In this document: positions 1-5,116 of the stretch, in pieces
Numbering within the stretch: the first letter of the stretch is position 1
Layout of the letters: each line of letters opens with the position of its first letter
Assembly: GCA_964653715.1 (NCBI GenBank)
Contig: CAZZGX010000016.1
Location: forward strand, 1 to 12,388
From: CAZZGX01 sp964653715
GTDB lineage: Bacteria; Patescibacteriota; Minisyncoccia; Ryanbacterales; GWA2-47-10b
Direction of reading: 5' to 3'
Length of the DNA stretch: 12,388 nt
Notes under the pieces: generated by a model
Databases searched by the model: none
Told to the model about the DNA's origin: nothing
What the model saw: only the letters and a program-made list of their open reading frames with translations
Made by a program: the position numbers and the translations under genes

Positions 1-1
1 A

Positions 2-286
2 TTTCGTAACCGCGTTCTCGCTGTCGTAAGAAAAATCTCGCGAGGGAAGATTGTGACTTACCGTGATGTTGCGCGTAAAGCAGAATCTCCGTATGCATAC
101 CGTGCAGTTGGCAACATTCTCAACAAAAATTTTGATCCGAAAATCCCATGCCATCGCGTCATCGGTTCAGATGGCAAACTCCGCGGATTCAACCGCGGCC
201 TCGCACAAAAAAGAAGATTGCTCAAAAAAGAAGGAGTTATGTTCAAAAAAGAAATGGATTTTTACTTTCTCGCAAGTTCATATTAG
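2..286 (+). CDS. Methylated-DNA--protein-cysteine methyltransferase, 3' part (5' end outside window)
   Basis: The reading frame is open from base 2, so the gene starts upstream; 94 residues are visible. They match the DNA-binding and active-site domain of O6-alkylguanine-DNA alkyltransferase (Ogt/MGMT), which moves an alkyl group from damaged guanine to its own cysteine in a one-use reaction. The segment VLAVVRKISRGKIVTY begins the helix-turn-helix domain, AYRAVGNILNKN is the DNA-contact region, and IPCHRVIG holds the acceptor Cys at about residue 50 of the visible part. Because the Cys is present, this is not an alkyltransferase-like (ATL) protein with Trp there. The family fold should end near KKEGV; the last 15 residues (MFKKEMDFYFLASSY) are an extra tail. 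The DUF3467 gene starts 10 nt downstream, and nfo follows, so a DNA-repair run is likely. Confidence 0.93.
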   Translation, partial: FRNRVLAVVRKISRGKIVTYRDVARKAESPYAYRAVGNILNKNFDPKIPCHRVIGSDGKLRGFNRGLAQKRRLLKKEGVMFKKEMDFYFLASSY

Positions 287-296
287 AGTGTTATAT

Positions 297-587
297 ATGG
301 AACAAAATGCCGAACAAATTCATATTAGCGGGGGAGATGCGGATCTCAAGGGCGTTTACTCGAATATCGCCCAGATTTCGCATACGAAAGAGGAGTTTCG
401 CGTCGATTTTTTCAACATGCATATGCCGCGTGAGTGGATGCTGCTCTCCCGGGTATATTTGAGCCCTGGGCACGCAAAACGCCTTATTGCCGCACTTTCC
501 GAGCAGATGGCGGTGTACGAAGGCGTGCACGGGTCAGTGACGCCCGCGGAAGAACCAAAGGGCCGGATGGGTTTCAAGACGAATTAA
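297..587 (+). CDS. DUF3467 domain protein
   Basis: This 96-residue protein matches the DUF3467 family, small proteins of unknown function common in bacteria. Recognisable parts are YSNIAQISHTKEEFRVDFF (about 20-38), SRVYLSPGHAKRLIAAL (about 50-66) and the ending MAVYEGVHGSV. There is no signal peptide or membrane segment, so it should be cytosolic. I chose the ATG at 297 because homologous sequence begins just after it; the same frame is open further upstream but only as a shadow of the alkyltransferase gene. No Shine-Dalgarno sequence precedes it. It lies 10 nt after the alkyltransferase stop, and its TAA overlaps the nfo ATG by one base (TAATG), so the three genes are probably cotranscribed and the last two translationally coupled. 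Confidence 0.85.
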   Translation: MEQNAEQIHISGGDADLKGVYSNIAQISHTKEEFRVDFFNMHMPREWMLLSRVYLSPGHAKRLIAALSEQMAVYEGVHGSVTPAEEPKGRMGFKTN

Positions 588-1441
588 TGGCCAAGGTATT
601 GATCGGCGGGCACGTATCCGCGGCAGGGGGACTCTGGAACGCGATAGCAAATGCGAATGCAATCGGGGCTGAAGCCATTCAGATATTCGGTTCTTCCCCG
701 CGCCAGTGGAGCGTGACCGCGCATACTGAAGAAGATTTTGCCAAATTTCGTGCCGAGGCAAAGAGCGCCAAAATGGGTCCAGTATTTCTTCACGCGCCCT
801 ATCTTGCAAATCTCGCGAGCCCCAAGGCGTCTTTACGCGCGATGTCGGCAAGGCTTCTCGGAGCTCATTTAAAAATCGCAAACGCAATCAATGCCCGCGG
901 ACTTATTTTTCACATAGGTTCGGGAAAAGAAATGCCCAGAGAGGAAGCGTTTCGAGTTGTTGTCTCCGCCTTGAAAGATATTTTAAAAAAAGTGCTCGGC
1001 AAGAGTATGCTTGTCATCGAAAATAGCGCGGGCGGAGGTCAATCGATCGGCGCGTCGCTTGAGGAAATTGCTTTGATTATAAAAGGAGTTGGCTCGTCGC
1101 GCGTCGGCGTTTGTTTTGATACAGCCCACGCGTTTGAGTCGGGACTTATCGAAGGGTATACGCTTGAAACCGTGGACGCGCTTGCACTACAGATCAAAAA
1201 AACAATTACATTTAGGCGGCTTTTGGCACTGCACGTCAACGATTCAAAAACGGCATTCAATTCACACCATGATCGGCATGAAAACATCGGTCGGGGCTAC
1301 ATTGGGCTTGAAGGGTTTCGGGCGCTCATCAACCATCCCGATTTTCAGAAGCCCCCGTGGCTTCTTGAGGTGCCGGGTTTCAAAAACGAAGGCCCCGATC
1401 GGAAGAATATAAAGATTTTAAAAGGTCTGATAAAAAAATAA
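587..1441 (+). CDS. nfo: Endonuclease IV (deoxyribonuclease IV, AP endonuclease)
   Basis: The 284-residue product has the usual length for endonuclease IV, a TIM-barrel enzyme with three metal ions that cuts the backbone 5' of abasic sites during base excision repair. All expected metal ligands can be read: His69 (FLHAPY), His109 (IFHIGSG), Glu145 (VIENSAGGG), Asp178 and His181 (CFDTAHAFE), His216 (LHVNDSK), Asp229 and His231 (HHDRHENIGRG) and Glu261 (LLEVPG). These numbers almost coincide with the E. coli enzyme. The start is the ATG overlapping the DUF3467 stop as TAATG; the frame stays open upstream to 434 but that part is DUF3467 in another frame, and IGGHVSAAGGL is the normal N-terminus. 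No terminator is obvious before the next gene. Confidence 0.97.
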   Translation: MAKVLIGGHVSAAGGLWNAIANANAIGAEAIQIFGSSPRQWSVTAHTEEDFAKFRAEAKSAKMGPVFLHAPYLANLASPKASLRAMSARLLGAHLKIANAINARGLIFHIGSGKEMPREEAFRVVVSALKDILKKVLGKSMLVIENSAGGGQSIGASLEEIALIIKGVGSSRVGVCFDTAHAFESGLIEGYTLETVDALALQIKKTITFRRLLALHVNDSKTAFNSHHDRHENIGRGYIGLEGFRALINHPDFQKPPWLLEVPGFKNEGPDRKNIKILKGLIKK

Positions 1442-1461
1442 GGCTTACTTACCGTGTTCCA

Positions 1462-1490
1462 TTGCATATAACTACAGTATACTGTAGTAT
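1462..1490 (+). promoter_or_regulatory. Probable promoter of the TrpR-like gene
   Basis: A -35-like TTGCAT (1462-1467), a 17-bp spacer and a -10-like TAGTAT (1485-1490) end 6 nt before the ATG at 1497. That spacing would put the start of transcription at or next to the A of the ATG and give a leaderless mRNA. This fits the lack of any Shine-Dalgarno sequence. The alternative TATACT at 1478-1483 has no good -35. The palindrome at 1471-1488 fills the spacer and part of the -10 box. Confidence 0.6.
1471..1488. promoter_or_regulatory. 18-bp perfect palindrome, candidate operator
   Basis: The sequence ACTACAGTATACTGTAGT is its own reverse complement over 18 bp. It lies between the -35 and -10 boxes of the TrpR-like gene, the place where a bound repressor would block RNA polymerase. 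The same 19-bp word, with one more A, recurs after the gene at 1958-1976. Half-sites ACTACAGTA/TACTGTAGT resemble the architecture of Trp operators (symmetric half-sites for a dimer), though not their CTAG core. Confidence 0.65.
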
Positions 1491-1496
1491 TATCAG

Positions 1497-1937
1497 ATGC
1501 CTCACGTATCTGGCCGAAAGTTGAAAAAGCATGTTTTTCTTAAGATGTCTGAAGAGTTTATAGAAATTTTTGCTGCCGTCCGTACTAAACAGAAAGCTCG
1601 AAGGTTATTAGAAGAACTTCTAACGCAAACCGAACGCATTATGATAGCGAAACGTCTAGCCATGATTTTTATGGTCGAAAAAGGATATTCATTCGAGACC
1701 ATAGAAAGGATTTTGAAGATAAGTCCCGTAACCACAAGCAAATATTGGCGGATGACTAAGCGGAATGAATTTCCCTTAGTATCGCGTTATTTTAAGTCAA
1801 AAAAGCAGGCAGAAGAGTTCTGGCGCGTTCTCGAAAGAGCTGTACGAATGGGTATGCCTCCGATGGGAAAGGGACGATGGAATTTTCTGAAGAATATGCC
1901 GGTAAAAGAAGATCGATCCCGCGGCGCTAAGAAGTAA
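1497..1937 (+). CDS. TrpR-superfamily (YerC/YecD-like) DNA-binding protein
   Basis: The 146-residue product carries the all-helical Trp-repressor fold. The segment LLTQTERIMIAKRLAMIFMVEKGYSFETIERILKI-type sequence (about 41-75) is the family core: a helix ending in the AKRLAM motif, then a helix-turn-helix at about 64-86 (GYSFETIERILK, then the recognition helix SPVTTSKYWRM). The C-terminal 60 residues are basic and have no match I know. The family includes TrpR and the uncharacterised YerC/YecD regulators; nothing here shows tryptophan binding. The ATG at 1497 is kept because PHVSGRKLKKHVF resembles the N-terminus of relatives, although no Shine-Dalgarno precedes it and Met17 (1545) is possible. 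Identical palindromes lie in the promoter and 20 bp after the stop, so autorepression is likely. Confidence 0.85.
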   Translation: MPHVSGRKLKKHVFLKMSEEFIEIFAAVRTKQKARRLLEELLTQTERIMIAKRLAMIFMVEKGYSFETIERILKISPVTTSKYWRMTKRNEFPLVSRYFKSKKQAEEFWRVLERAVRMGMPPMGKGRWNFLKNMPVKEDRSRGAKK

Positions 1938-1956
1938 AATATAAAGAGTACATAAC

Positions 1957-1976
1957 TACTACAGTATACTGTAGTA
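1957..1976. promoter_or_regulatory. 20-bp perfect palindrome, second copy of the candidate operator
   Basis: TACTACAGTATACTGTAGTA is perfectly symmetric and contains the whole 18-bp palindrome of 1471-1488. It begins 19 nt after the TrpR-like stop codon and 46 nt before the terminator. It may be an auxiliary operator allowing looping across the gene, or the operator of a short transcript ending at the terminator. As RNA it would fold into a hairpin, so a 3' mRNA role is also possible. Confidence 0.6.
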
Positions 1977-2022
1977 AATTGCTGATCCATACTTGACGGT
2001 ATAGGTATACGGATAAAAAAAT

Positions 2023-2049
2023 AGACCTAAGTTTTTATTAGGTCTTTTC
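2023..2049. terminator. Rho-independent terminator between convergent genes
   Basis: AGACCTAA (2023-2030) pairs with TTAGGTCT (2038-2045) over 8 bp with a 7-nt loop, followed by a T run on the plus strand; the A run at 2014-2021 supplies T residues on the minus strand. It can serve both the TrpR-like gene and the convergent minus-strand gene ending at 2067. Confidence 0.8.
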
Positions 2050-2066
2050 GCTAAAAAATTACTTGG

Positions 2067-2309
2067 TTACACACCGTGTTCCCACTGCTCAAGCAATACC
2101 CCGATTAATCGCATTACATCATCTGGCAAGTATATTTCTCTTTCGCAGCAGCTGCCGTCACACTTCGAGAAGATAGGCTGTGACATTGGGTCGTGATCTA
2201 TATCTAACTGCCCGTTGCCACAGCGTACTAAGACAAGATGAACTTTTCTTTGGTAACATACATAGTATTTATTTTCAAAAGGCCCCGAGCCGTACCAATG
2301 CGCTTTCAT
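2067..2309 (-). CDS. Hypothetical protein, 80 aa, cysteine-rich
   Basis: I do not recognise this 80-residue protein. It has five cysteines (residues 18, 30, 50, 54 and 55), including the cluster KCDGSCC, which could bind a metal but fits no named zinc motif. The C-terminus is a likely amphipathic helix (LPDDVMRLIGVLLEQW). No signal peptide or membrane segment is seen. Coding status rests mainly on a consensus AAGGAGG 4 nt before the ATG, a terminator just past the stop, and a plausible promoter (-35 TTGTCC at 2367-2362, 18 bp, -10 TATCGT at 2343-2338 on the minus strand). It stands alone between two terminators as a monocistronic unit. Confidence 0.7.
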   Translation of the reverse strand: MKAHWYGSGPFENKYYVCYQRKVHLVLVRCGNGQLDIDHDPMSQPIFSKCDGSCCEREIYLPDDVMRLIGVLLEQWEHGV

Positions 2310-2313
2310 GACG

Positions 2314-2320
2314 CCTCCTT
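2314..2320 (-). promoter_or_regulatory. Consensus Shine-Dalgarno for the 80-aa gene
   Basis: AAGGAGG on the minus strand lies 4 nt before the ATG at 2309. It is a full match to the anti-Shine-Dalgarno complement and fixes the start. Such sites are rare among the housekeeping genes of this window. Confidence 0.8.
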
Positions 2321-2410
2321 CACTTTATCCAAGTATTACGATAACATGAGACATACTGCTGGGACAAATCATGTGCATTCTCAATGCAGGCTGAAAAGAT
2401 TTTTGAAGTA

Positions 2411-2438
2411 AAATAAAAAAGCCCCAAGATGGGGCTTT
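2411..2438 (-). terminator. Rho-independent terminator of the carbonic-anhydrase-like gene
   Basis: On the minus strand AAAGCCCC pairs with GGGGCTTT (plus-strand 2418-2425 with 2431-2438; 5-nt loop), followed by a T-rich run (plus-strand A run 2411-2420). It starts 12 nt past the stop codon at 2450. Confidence 0.9.
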
Positions 2439-2449
2439 AGGCACCGTTG

Positions 2450-3016
2450 TTAAACAGTCGCGGTAAGCGGTTGATATCCGCGAATGAATGCCGTCATTTC
2501 TTTCGTGTGGACGCCATAGGTTTTTTGTGCGTCTCCAAAATCCATGTGAAGGCCGGCATACACCTTATCTATCGATCGGATATCTCGTTTCAAGCGGCGT
2601 TTTCCGAGTGCGATGTAGCGGCATACACTTTTGAGGCAGAGTCCCGCGCTCTCAGCTACTTCGCATGGGTAATGAACACTTAGGACGGCAGATCGGATTC
2701 CTTCCATTTCCATCGCCGCTTTTGCGTGTTTGATGAGAACTAGGTCTTCATTCGAACCATTTATTCTCGATTCTGATGGCAAAAGAAGGCCGCCGCCGTT
2801 AAGCGTCAAGAGATGCAGACGGGGAGTAATTTTTTTGTCGCGGCAAATTTTTCGTATCCAGCTGTACAGGTTGTCGATTCGATCACAATCGCCACAGGCA
2901 AAAAGAATCAGTCCCTCTGAAACATCGATACAATCTGCATTGATTTTTTCGATTACTCCTGCTTTTTTCGCATCGGCAAAAAAAGCAAGATCCGCCTCAG
3001 TCATTCCAGTTGTCAT
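2450..3016 (-). CDS. Divergent beta-carbonic-anhydrase-like protein
   Basis: The 188-residue product resembles the beta-carbonic anhydrase fold, zinc enzymes that interconvert CO2 and bicarbonate. ILFACGDCDR (about 37-46) sits where the family has the CxDxR motif, giving Cys41 and Asp43 but with the Arg one residue late and an extra Cys44. LIKHAKAAMEMEGIRSAVLSVHYPCEVA (split here at 94-121) matches the family pattern of a helix, the Gly of a turn, a beta strand and the HxxC zinc ligands, here His115 and Cys118. Between them lies a Gly-rich loop, LNGGGLLLP. The Cys-to-His distance is longer than usual. It may be an enzyme on another substrate or a structural relative. The ATG at 3016 has AGGAGG 10 nt upstream; a promoter and a terminator frame it as a single-gene unit. 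Confidence 0.6.
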   Translation of the reverse strand: MTTGMTEADLAFFADAKKAGVIEKINADCIDVSEGLILFACGDCDRIDNLYSWIRKICRDKKITPRLHLLTLNGGGLLLPSESRINGSNEDLVLIKHAKAAMEMEGIRSAVLSVHYPCEVAESAGLCLKSVCRYIALGKRRLKRDIRSIDKVYAGLHMDFGDAQKTYGVHTKEMTAFIRGYQPLTATV

Positions 3017-3026
3017 CTTTTCCGCC

Positions 3027-3032
3027 CCTCCT
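3027..3032 (-). promoter_or_regulatory. Shine-Dalgarno for the carbonic-anhydrase-like gene
   Basis: AGGAGG within GAGGAGGGG on the minus strand lies 10 nt before the ATG at 3016. It favours Met1 over Met5 (3004) as the start. Confidence 0.75.
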
Positions 3033-3052
3033 CGAGAAGAAGTCCGTTTTTG

Positions 3053-3081
3053 AATATAGCAAAAAAGAGCAGAAAAATCAA
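3053..3081 (-). promoter_or_regulatory. Promoter of the carbonic-anhydrase-like gene
   Basis: On the minus strand TTGATT (3081-3076), a 17-bp spacer and TATATT (3058-3053) form a good sigma-70-type promoter. Transcription would start near 3046 and give a leader of about 30 nt that contains the Shine-Dalgarno. Its -35 box abuts that of the opposite promoter at 3082. Confidence 0.75.
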
Positions 3082-3110
3082 TTGGCGCGGTTTGTGCGCT
3101 CGTGTATTAT
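3082..3110 (+). promoter_or_regulatory. Promoter of the 65-aa membrane protein gene (leaderless)
   Basis: TTGGCG (3082-3087), a 17-bp spacer and TATTAT (3105-3110) precede the ATG at 3117 by exactly 6 nt, so the mRNA should begin at or near the ATG. There is no Shine-Dalgarno. The -35 box touches the -35 box of the divergent promoter. Confidence 0.7.
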
Positions 3111-3116
3111 AGAATC

Positions 3117-3314
3117 ATGGAGAATGAAGTGCTCGAGCGGCTAAAAAGGAGCGAGGAGAAGATTGATGCGGTGTACAAGTCAGTGGAAAAAATGCGCAAG
3201 TATTTTCTCTGGACGCTCATCATCAGCGTTGCCGTCATCGTTTTGCCTCTCATCGGACTCCTCTTCGTCCTTCCAAGTTTTGTAAGTACGATTACAGCAA
3301 GCTATGGAATTTAA
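3117..3314 (+). CDS. Small single-pass membrane protein, 65 aa, function unknown
   Basis: The product has a charged N-terminal helix, ENEVLERLKRSEEKIDAVYK (2-21), that reads as a short coiled coil, then a hydrophobic segment at about 29-57 with two prolines (WTLIISVAVIVLPLIGLLFV) and a short tail. It is likely anchored in the cytoplasmic membrane with the coiled coil in the cytosol. I recognise no family. The ATG at 3117 is preferred to the GTG at 3102 because the -10 box lies in between. The gene is a single unit with its own promoter and a terminator that starts at its stop codon, convergent with the 90-aa gene. Confidence 0.75.
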   Translation: MENEVLERLKRSEEKIDAVYKSVEKMRKYFLWTLIISVAVIVLPLIGLLFVLPSFVSTITASYGI

Positions 3315-3351
3315 AAACCCGCACCGACATGACGTCGTCGATACGGGTTTT
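3314..3351. terminator. Bidirectional terminator
   Basis: AAAACCCG (3314-3321) pairs with CGGGTTTT (3344-3351). The 22-nt loop contains a smaller CGAC/GTCG stem (3325-3328, 3337-3340). T runs follow the stem on both strands, serving the plus-strand gene ending at 3314 and the minus-strand gene ending at 3357. Confidence 0.75.
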
Positions 3352-3356
3352 GAGAC

Positions 3357-3629
3357 CTAGAGGAGAGAGAGTTGCGCAGGATTGCGCCTGCGTGCGCGTA
3401 TTCTTGCGTACGGGTAGTCGATGTAAAATTGCTCTCGCACAGCGTGTCGAGCTGCTTTGTAGACTAGTTCGGGTATATTGCATCGCCCCCGATTCCGGTT
3501 GACATCCATTTTCGAGATCATGATGATCCGCCCGGTGCTATCCAGTGCCATGAACCGGATGACAAATTGATCGATGTGTACGTCGTACCGGATGCCGTCG
3601 CGTGATTCGCCAACTTTTTGGATAGTCAC
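3357..3629 (-). CDS. Hypothetical protein, 90 aa, coupled to the 55-aa membrane protein
   Basis: I do not recognise this protein. Read from the GTG at 3629 it has 90 residues: a central beta-rich part (RYDVHIDQFVIRFMALDS, then GRIIMISKMDVN), a helical stretch with IPELVYKAARHAVREQF, and a basic C-terminus (RIRARRRNPAQ). No signal peptide or membrane segment is seen. The same frame runs upstream to a TTG at 3827, but that stretch overlaps the 55-aa gene and reads like a shadow. The GTG is preferred because it overlaps the preceding TGA as GTGA, a typical translational-coupling arrangement. Both genes should share the promoter at 3837-3865 and the terminator at 3314-3351. Confidence 0.65.
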   Translation of the reverse strand: MTIQKVGESRDGIRYDVHIDQFVIRFMALDSTGRIIMISKMDVNRNRGRCNIPELVYKAARHAVREQFYIDYPYARIRARRRNPAQLSLL

Positions 3630-3793
3630 AGATACCCCAGCCAGCGGGCGAGTTGCTGCCACGGCCAGTGGAAGAATGTGACGAATGCCACGTTTTGGCC
3701 TGCCGCAACTTGCAGCAAGCCGAATGCTCCCATCCCGATGTAGAGTATCATCGCGAAGCTCAACGTCTGACCAAACAGTTTTAAAGTTTCCAT
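3626..3793 (-). CDS. Small membrane protein, 55 aa (short ORF)
   Basis: This 55-residue ORF begins METLKLFGQTLSFAMILY and ends ARWLGYL, stopping at TGA. Residues about 10-29 (TLSFAMILYIGMGAFGLLQV) form a hydrophobic helix, and about 35-50 (VAFVTFFHWPWQQLAR) a second, aromatic-rich one, so it is probably an integral membrane protein with one or two passes. I know no family. Evidence for translation is strong: a consensus AAGGAGG 6 nt before the ATG, a near-perfect promoter just upstream, and a four-base GTGA overlap with the next gene. It is short enough to be missed by common length cut-offs; the longer ORF in another frame (to 3827) would hide it. Confidence 0.75.
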   Translation of the reverse strand: METLKLFGQTLSFAMILYIGMGAFGLLQVAAGQNVAFVTFFHWPWQQLARWLGYL

Positions 3794-3799
3794 CCTCTC

Positions 3800-3806
3800 C
3801 CTCCTT
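3800..3806 (-). promoter_or_regulatory. Consensus Shine-Dalgarno that fixes the 55-aa start
   Basis: AAGGAGG on the minus strand lies 6 nt before the ATG at 3793 and points to that frame rather than to the TTG of the overlapping long frame at 3827. Confidence 0.85.
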
Positions 3807-3836
3807 TTCTTTTGTTTTGGAGATCAATCTTTGTTC

Positions 3837-3865
3837 ATTATAGCATAGAAAATTTGATTTGTCTA
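3837..3865 (-). promoter_or_regulatory. Strong sigma-70-type promoter of the 55-aa/90-aa unit
   Basis: On the minus strand TAGACA (3865-3860; five of six), a 17-bp spacer and TATAAT (3842-3837; six of six) make the best promoter in the window. Transcription would start near 3830, giving a leader of roughly 37 nt with the Shine-Dalgarno. Confidence 0.85.
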
Positions 3866-3884
3866 CAGCAAGTATTTCCTTGGT

Positions 3885-3913
3885 TTGCTTGCGGGTTTAG
3901 GGACGAGTATCAT
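3885..3913 (+). promoter_or_regulatory. Probable promoter of bcp
   Basis: TTGCTT (3885-3890), a 17-bp spacer and TATCAT (3908-3913) lie 8 nt before the ATG at 3922. The start of transcription would fall at about 3920, leaving nearly no leader. AAGGAG at 3914-3919, only 2 nt from the ATG, would then be too close to work and partly untranscribed. Confidence 0.55.
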
Positions 3914-3921
3914 AAGGAGAT

Positions 3922-4389
3922 ATGACTCTCAAAGAAGGCCAAAAAGCGCCGGAATTTTCTCTCTCGGATCAGGACGGCAACAAACACTCGCTCAAGGATT
4001 ATCGTGGCTCGTGGATACTTTTATATTTTTATCCGAAGGATAATACGACCGGTTGCACGGCAGAGGCCTGCTCCATCCGCGATTCCTATGCTGATTTCAA
4101 AAAATCAAAGACGGTTGTTCTGGGCGTCAGCATCGATTCAGTCAAAAGCCATGACAAATTTGTTAAAAAATATGATTTGCCGTTTACTCTTCTTGCCGAC
4201 GAAGACAAAAAAATTGTTAATGCCTACGGTGTTTGGGGCAAGAAAAAATTTATGGGGCACGAATATATGGGAACGCGCCGCATGTCATTTTTGATTGATC
4301 CGGATGGAAAAATTGCCAAGATTTATGAAACTGTTAAGCCTAAAGAACATGCCGAAGAAGTTCTCGCCCTCCGTGCAGACCAAAAATAG
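3922..4389 (+). CDS. bcp: Thiol peroxidase, Bcp/PrxQ-type peroxiredoxin
   Basis: The 155-residue product is a full-length PrxQ/Bcp peroxiredoxin, a cytosolic enzyme that reduces hydrogen peroxide and organic hydroperoxides with electrons from thioredoxin. YFYPKDNTTGCTAEACSIRD (35-54) holds the peroxidatic Cys45 and, five residues later, the resolving Cys50, the same positions as in E. coli Bcp. Thr42 and Thr43 precede the Cys45 site, where the family usually has TPGCT. FLIDPDGKIAKIYETVKPKEHAEEVL is the usual C-terminal strand and helix. The gene has its own promoter, divergent from the 55-aa/90-aa unit. The next gene starts before its stop in another frame, so the two are probably cotranscribed. 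Confidence 0.95.
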   Translation: MTLKEGQKAPEFSLSDQDGNKHSLKDYRGSWILLYFYPKDNTTGCTAEACSIRDSYADFKKSKTVVLGVSIDSVKSHDKFVKKYDLPFTLLADEDKKIVNAYGVWGKKKFMGHEYMGTRRMSFLIDPDGKIAKIYETVKPKEHAEEVLALRADQK

Positions 4390-5092
4390 CCCAAAGCCGC
4401 AAAAGCTCTCGCGCACCAAGATTGAAAACTTTGTGCGCTGTCCGCTTTGCTTTTATCTCGATGTGAGGCTCGGAGTGCGCCAACCCGCGGGATATCCCTT
4501 CAATTTGAATTCAGCCGTTGATCATCTTCTCAAAAAGGAGTTTGACGTTCATCGGGCGCAAGGCGAAAAGCATCCATTGATGGAGGCATATGGGATTGAC
4601 GCGGTTCCCTACGAACACGCGGAACTGGATCGCTGGCGGCAAAATTTTGTGGGCGTGCAATATCTTTACGAGCCTGAAAATTTTTTGCTGACGGGCGCGG
4701 TGGATGATGTCTGGGTAAGTCCCAAAGGGGAGCTTCACGTGGTTGATTACAAAGCGACATCTAAGGATAGCGAAGTGGATATTAATGCCGATTGGCAACA
4801 GGGATACAAACGGCAAATAGAAATTTATCAATGGCTTTTGCGCCGAAACGGATTTACGGTTTCTGACGTCGGGTATTTTGTCTATGCCAACGGCCGGCGC
4901 GACGCTGAAGCGTTTGATGGAAAGCTCGAATTTAACGTAAAAATAATTCCGTACAAGGGAGATGACGGATGGATTGAGGGAACAATTAAAAAAATTGCCT
5001 CGTGTTTGCGAAGTGATGTTTTCCCCGCACAAAACGCTGATTGTGAGTATTGTAAGTATCGCGTGCAGGCCCATAAAGCGTTGCACAAATAG
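4373..5092 (+). CDS. PD-(D/E)XK nuclease superfamily protein, Cas4/AddB-like with four Cys
   Basis: The protein has the PD-(D/E)XK core: GAVDDVW with Asp111/Asp112, VVDYKATS with Asp125 and Lys127, and a following helix with Gln148 and Tyr152 (the QxxxY motif seen in RecB, AddB and Cas4 nucleases). CPLC (Cys23, Cys26) before the core and CEYC (Cys224, Cys227) at the C-terminus bracket the domain, as the iron-sulfur cysteines do in AddB and Cas4, but as two CxxC pairs rather than one plus three. I take it for a DNA exonuclease or processing enzyme; no CRISPR or AddA gene is nearby. The start is uncertain: GTG at 4373 (239 aa, 17-nt overlap with bcp) is chosen over ATG at 4349, because relatives begin shortly before the KLSRTKIENF segment. 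Confidence 0.82.
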   Translation: MQTKNSPKPQKLSRTKIENFVRCPLCFYLDVRLGVRQPAGYPFNLNSAVDHLLKKEFDVHRAQGEKHPLMEAYGIDAVPYEHAELDRWRQNFVGVQYLYEPENFLLTGAVDDVWVSPKGELHVVDYKATSKDSEVDINADWQQGYKRQIEIYQWLLRRNGFTVSDVGYFVYANGRRDAEAFDGKLEFNVKIIPYKGDDGWIEGTIKKIASCLRSDVFPAQNADCEYCKYRVQAHKALHK

Positions 5093-5109
5093 TCGTCTCT
5101 CGGTAATAT
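5081..5109 (+). promoter_or_regulatory. Probable promoter of the DUF3105 gene (leaderless)
   Basis: TTGCAC (5081-5086), a 17-bp spacer and TAATAT (5104-5109) end 7 nt before the ATG at 5117. The -35 box lies in the last codons of the nuclease gene. No Shine-Dalgarno is present, so a leaderless start is likely. Confidence 0.55.
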
Positions 5110-5116
5110 AGTAAAG

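Noticed and set aside
434..586. N-terminal extension of endonuclease IV
   Set aside because: This stretch codes for DUF3467 in another frame and the family's N-terminus begins at the ATG at 587.
1471..1488. LexA (SOS) box
   Set aside because: A LexA box has CTGT and ACAG outward with 8 bp between; here the order is ACAG then CTGT, with 2 bp (TATA shared) between, and the gene is TrpR-like rather than SOS.
3357..3827. One 156-aa minus-strand protein from the TTG at 3827
   Set aside because: Its first 66 codons overlap a 55-aa ORF that has the Shine-Dalgarno and ATG; a GTGA overlap gives a better start at 3629. Only the last 90 codons read like a protein.
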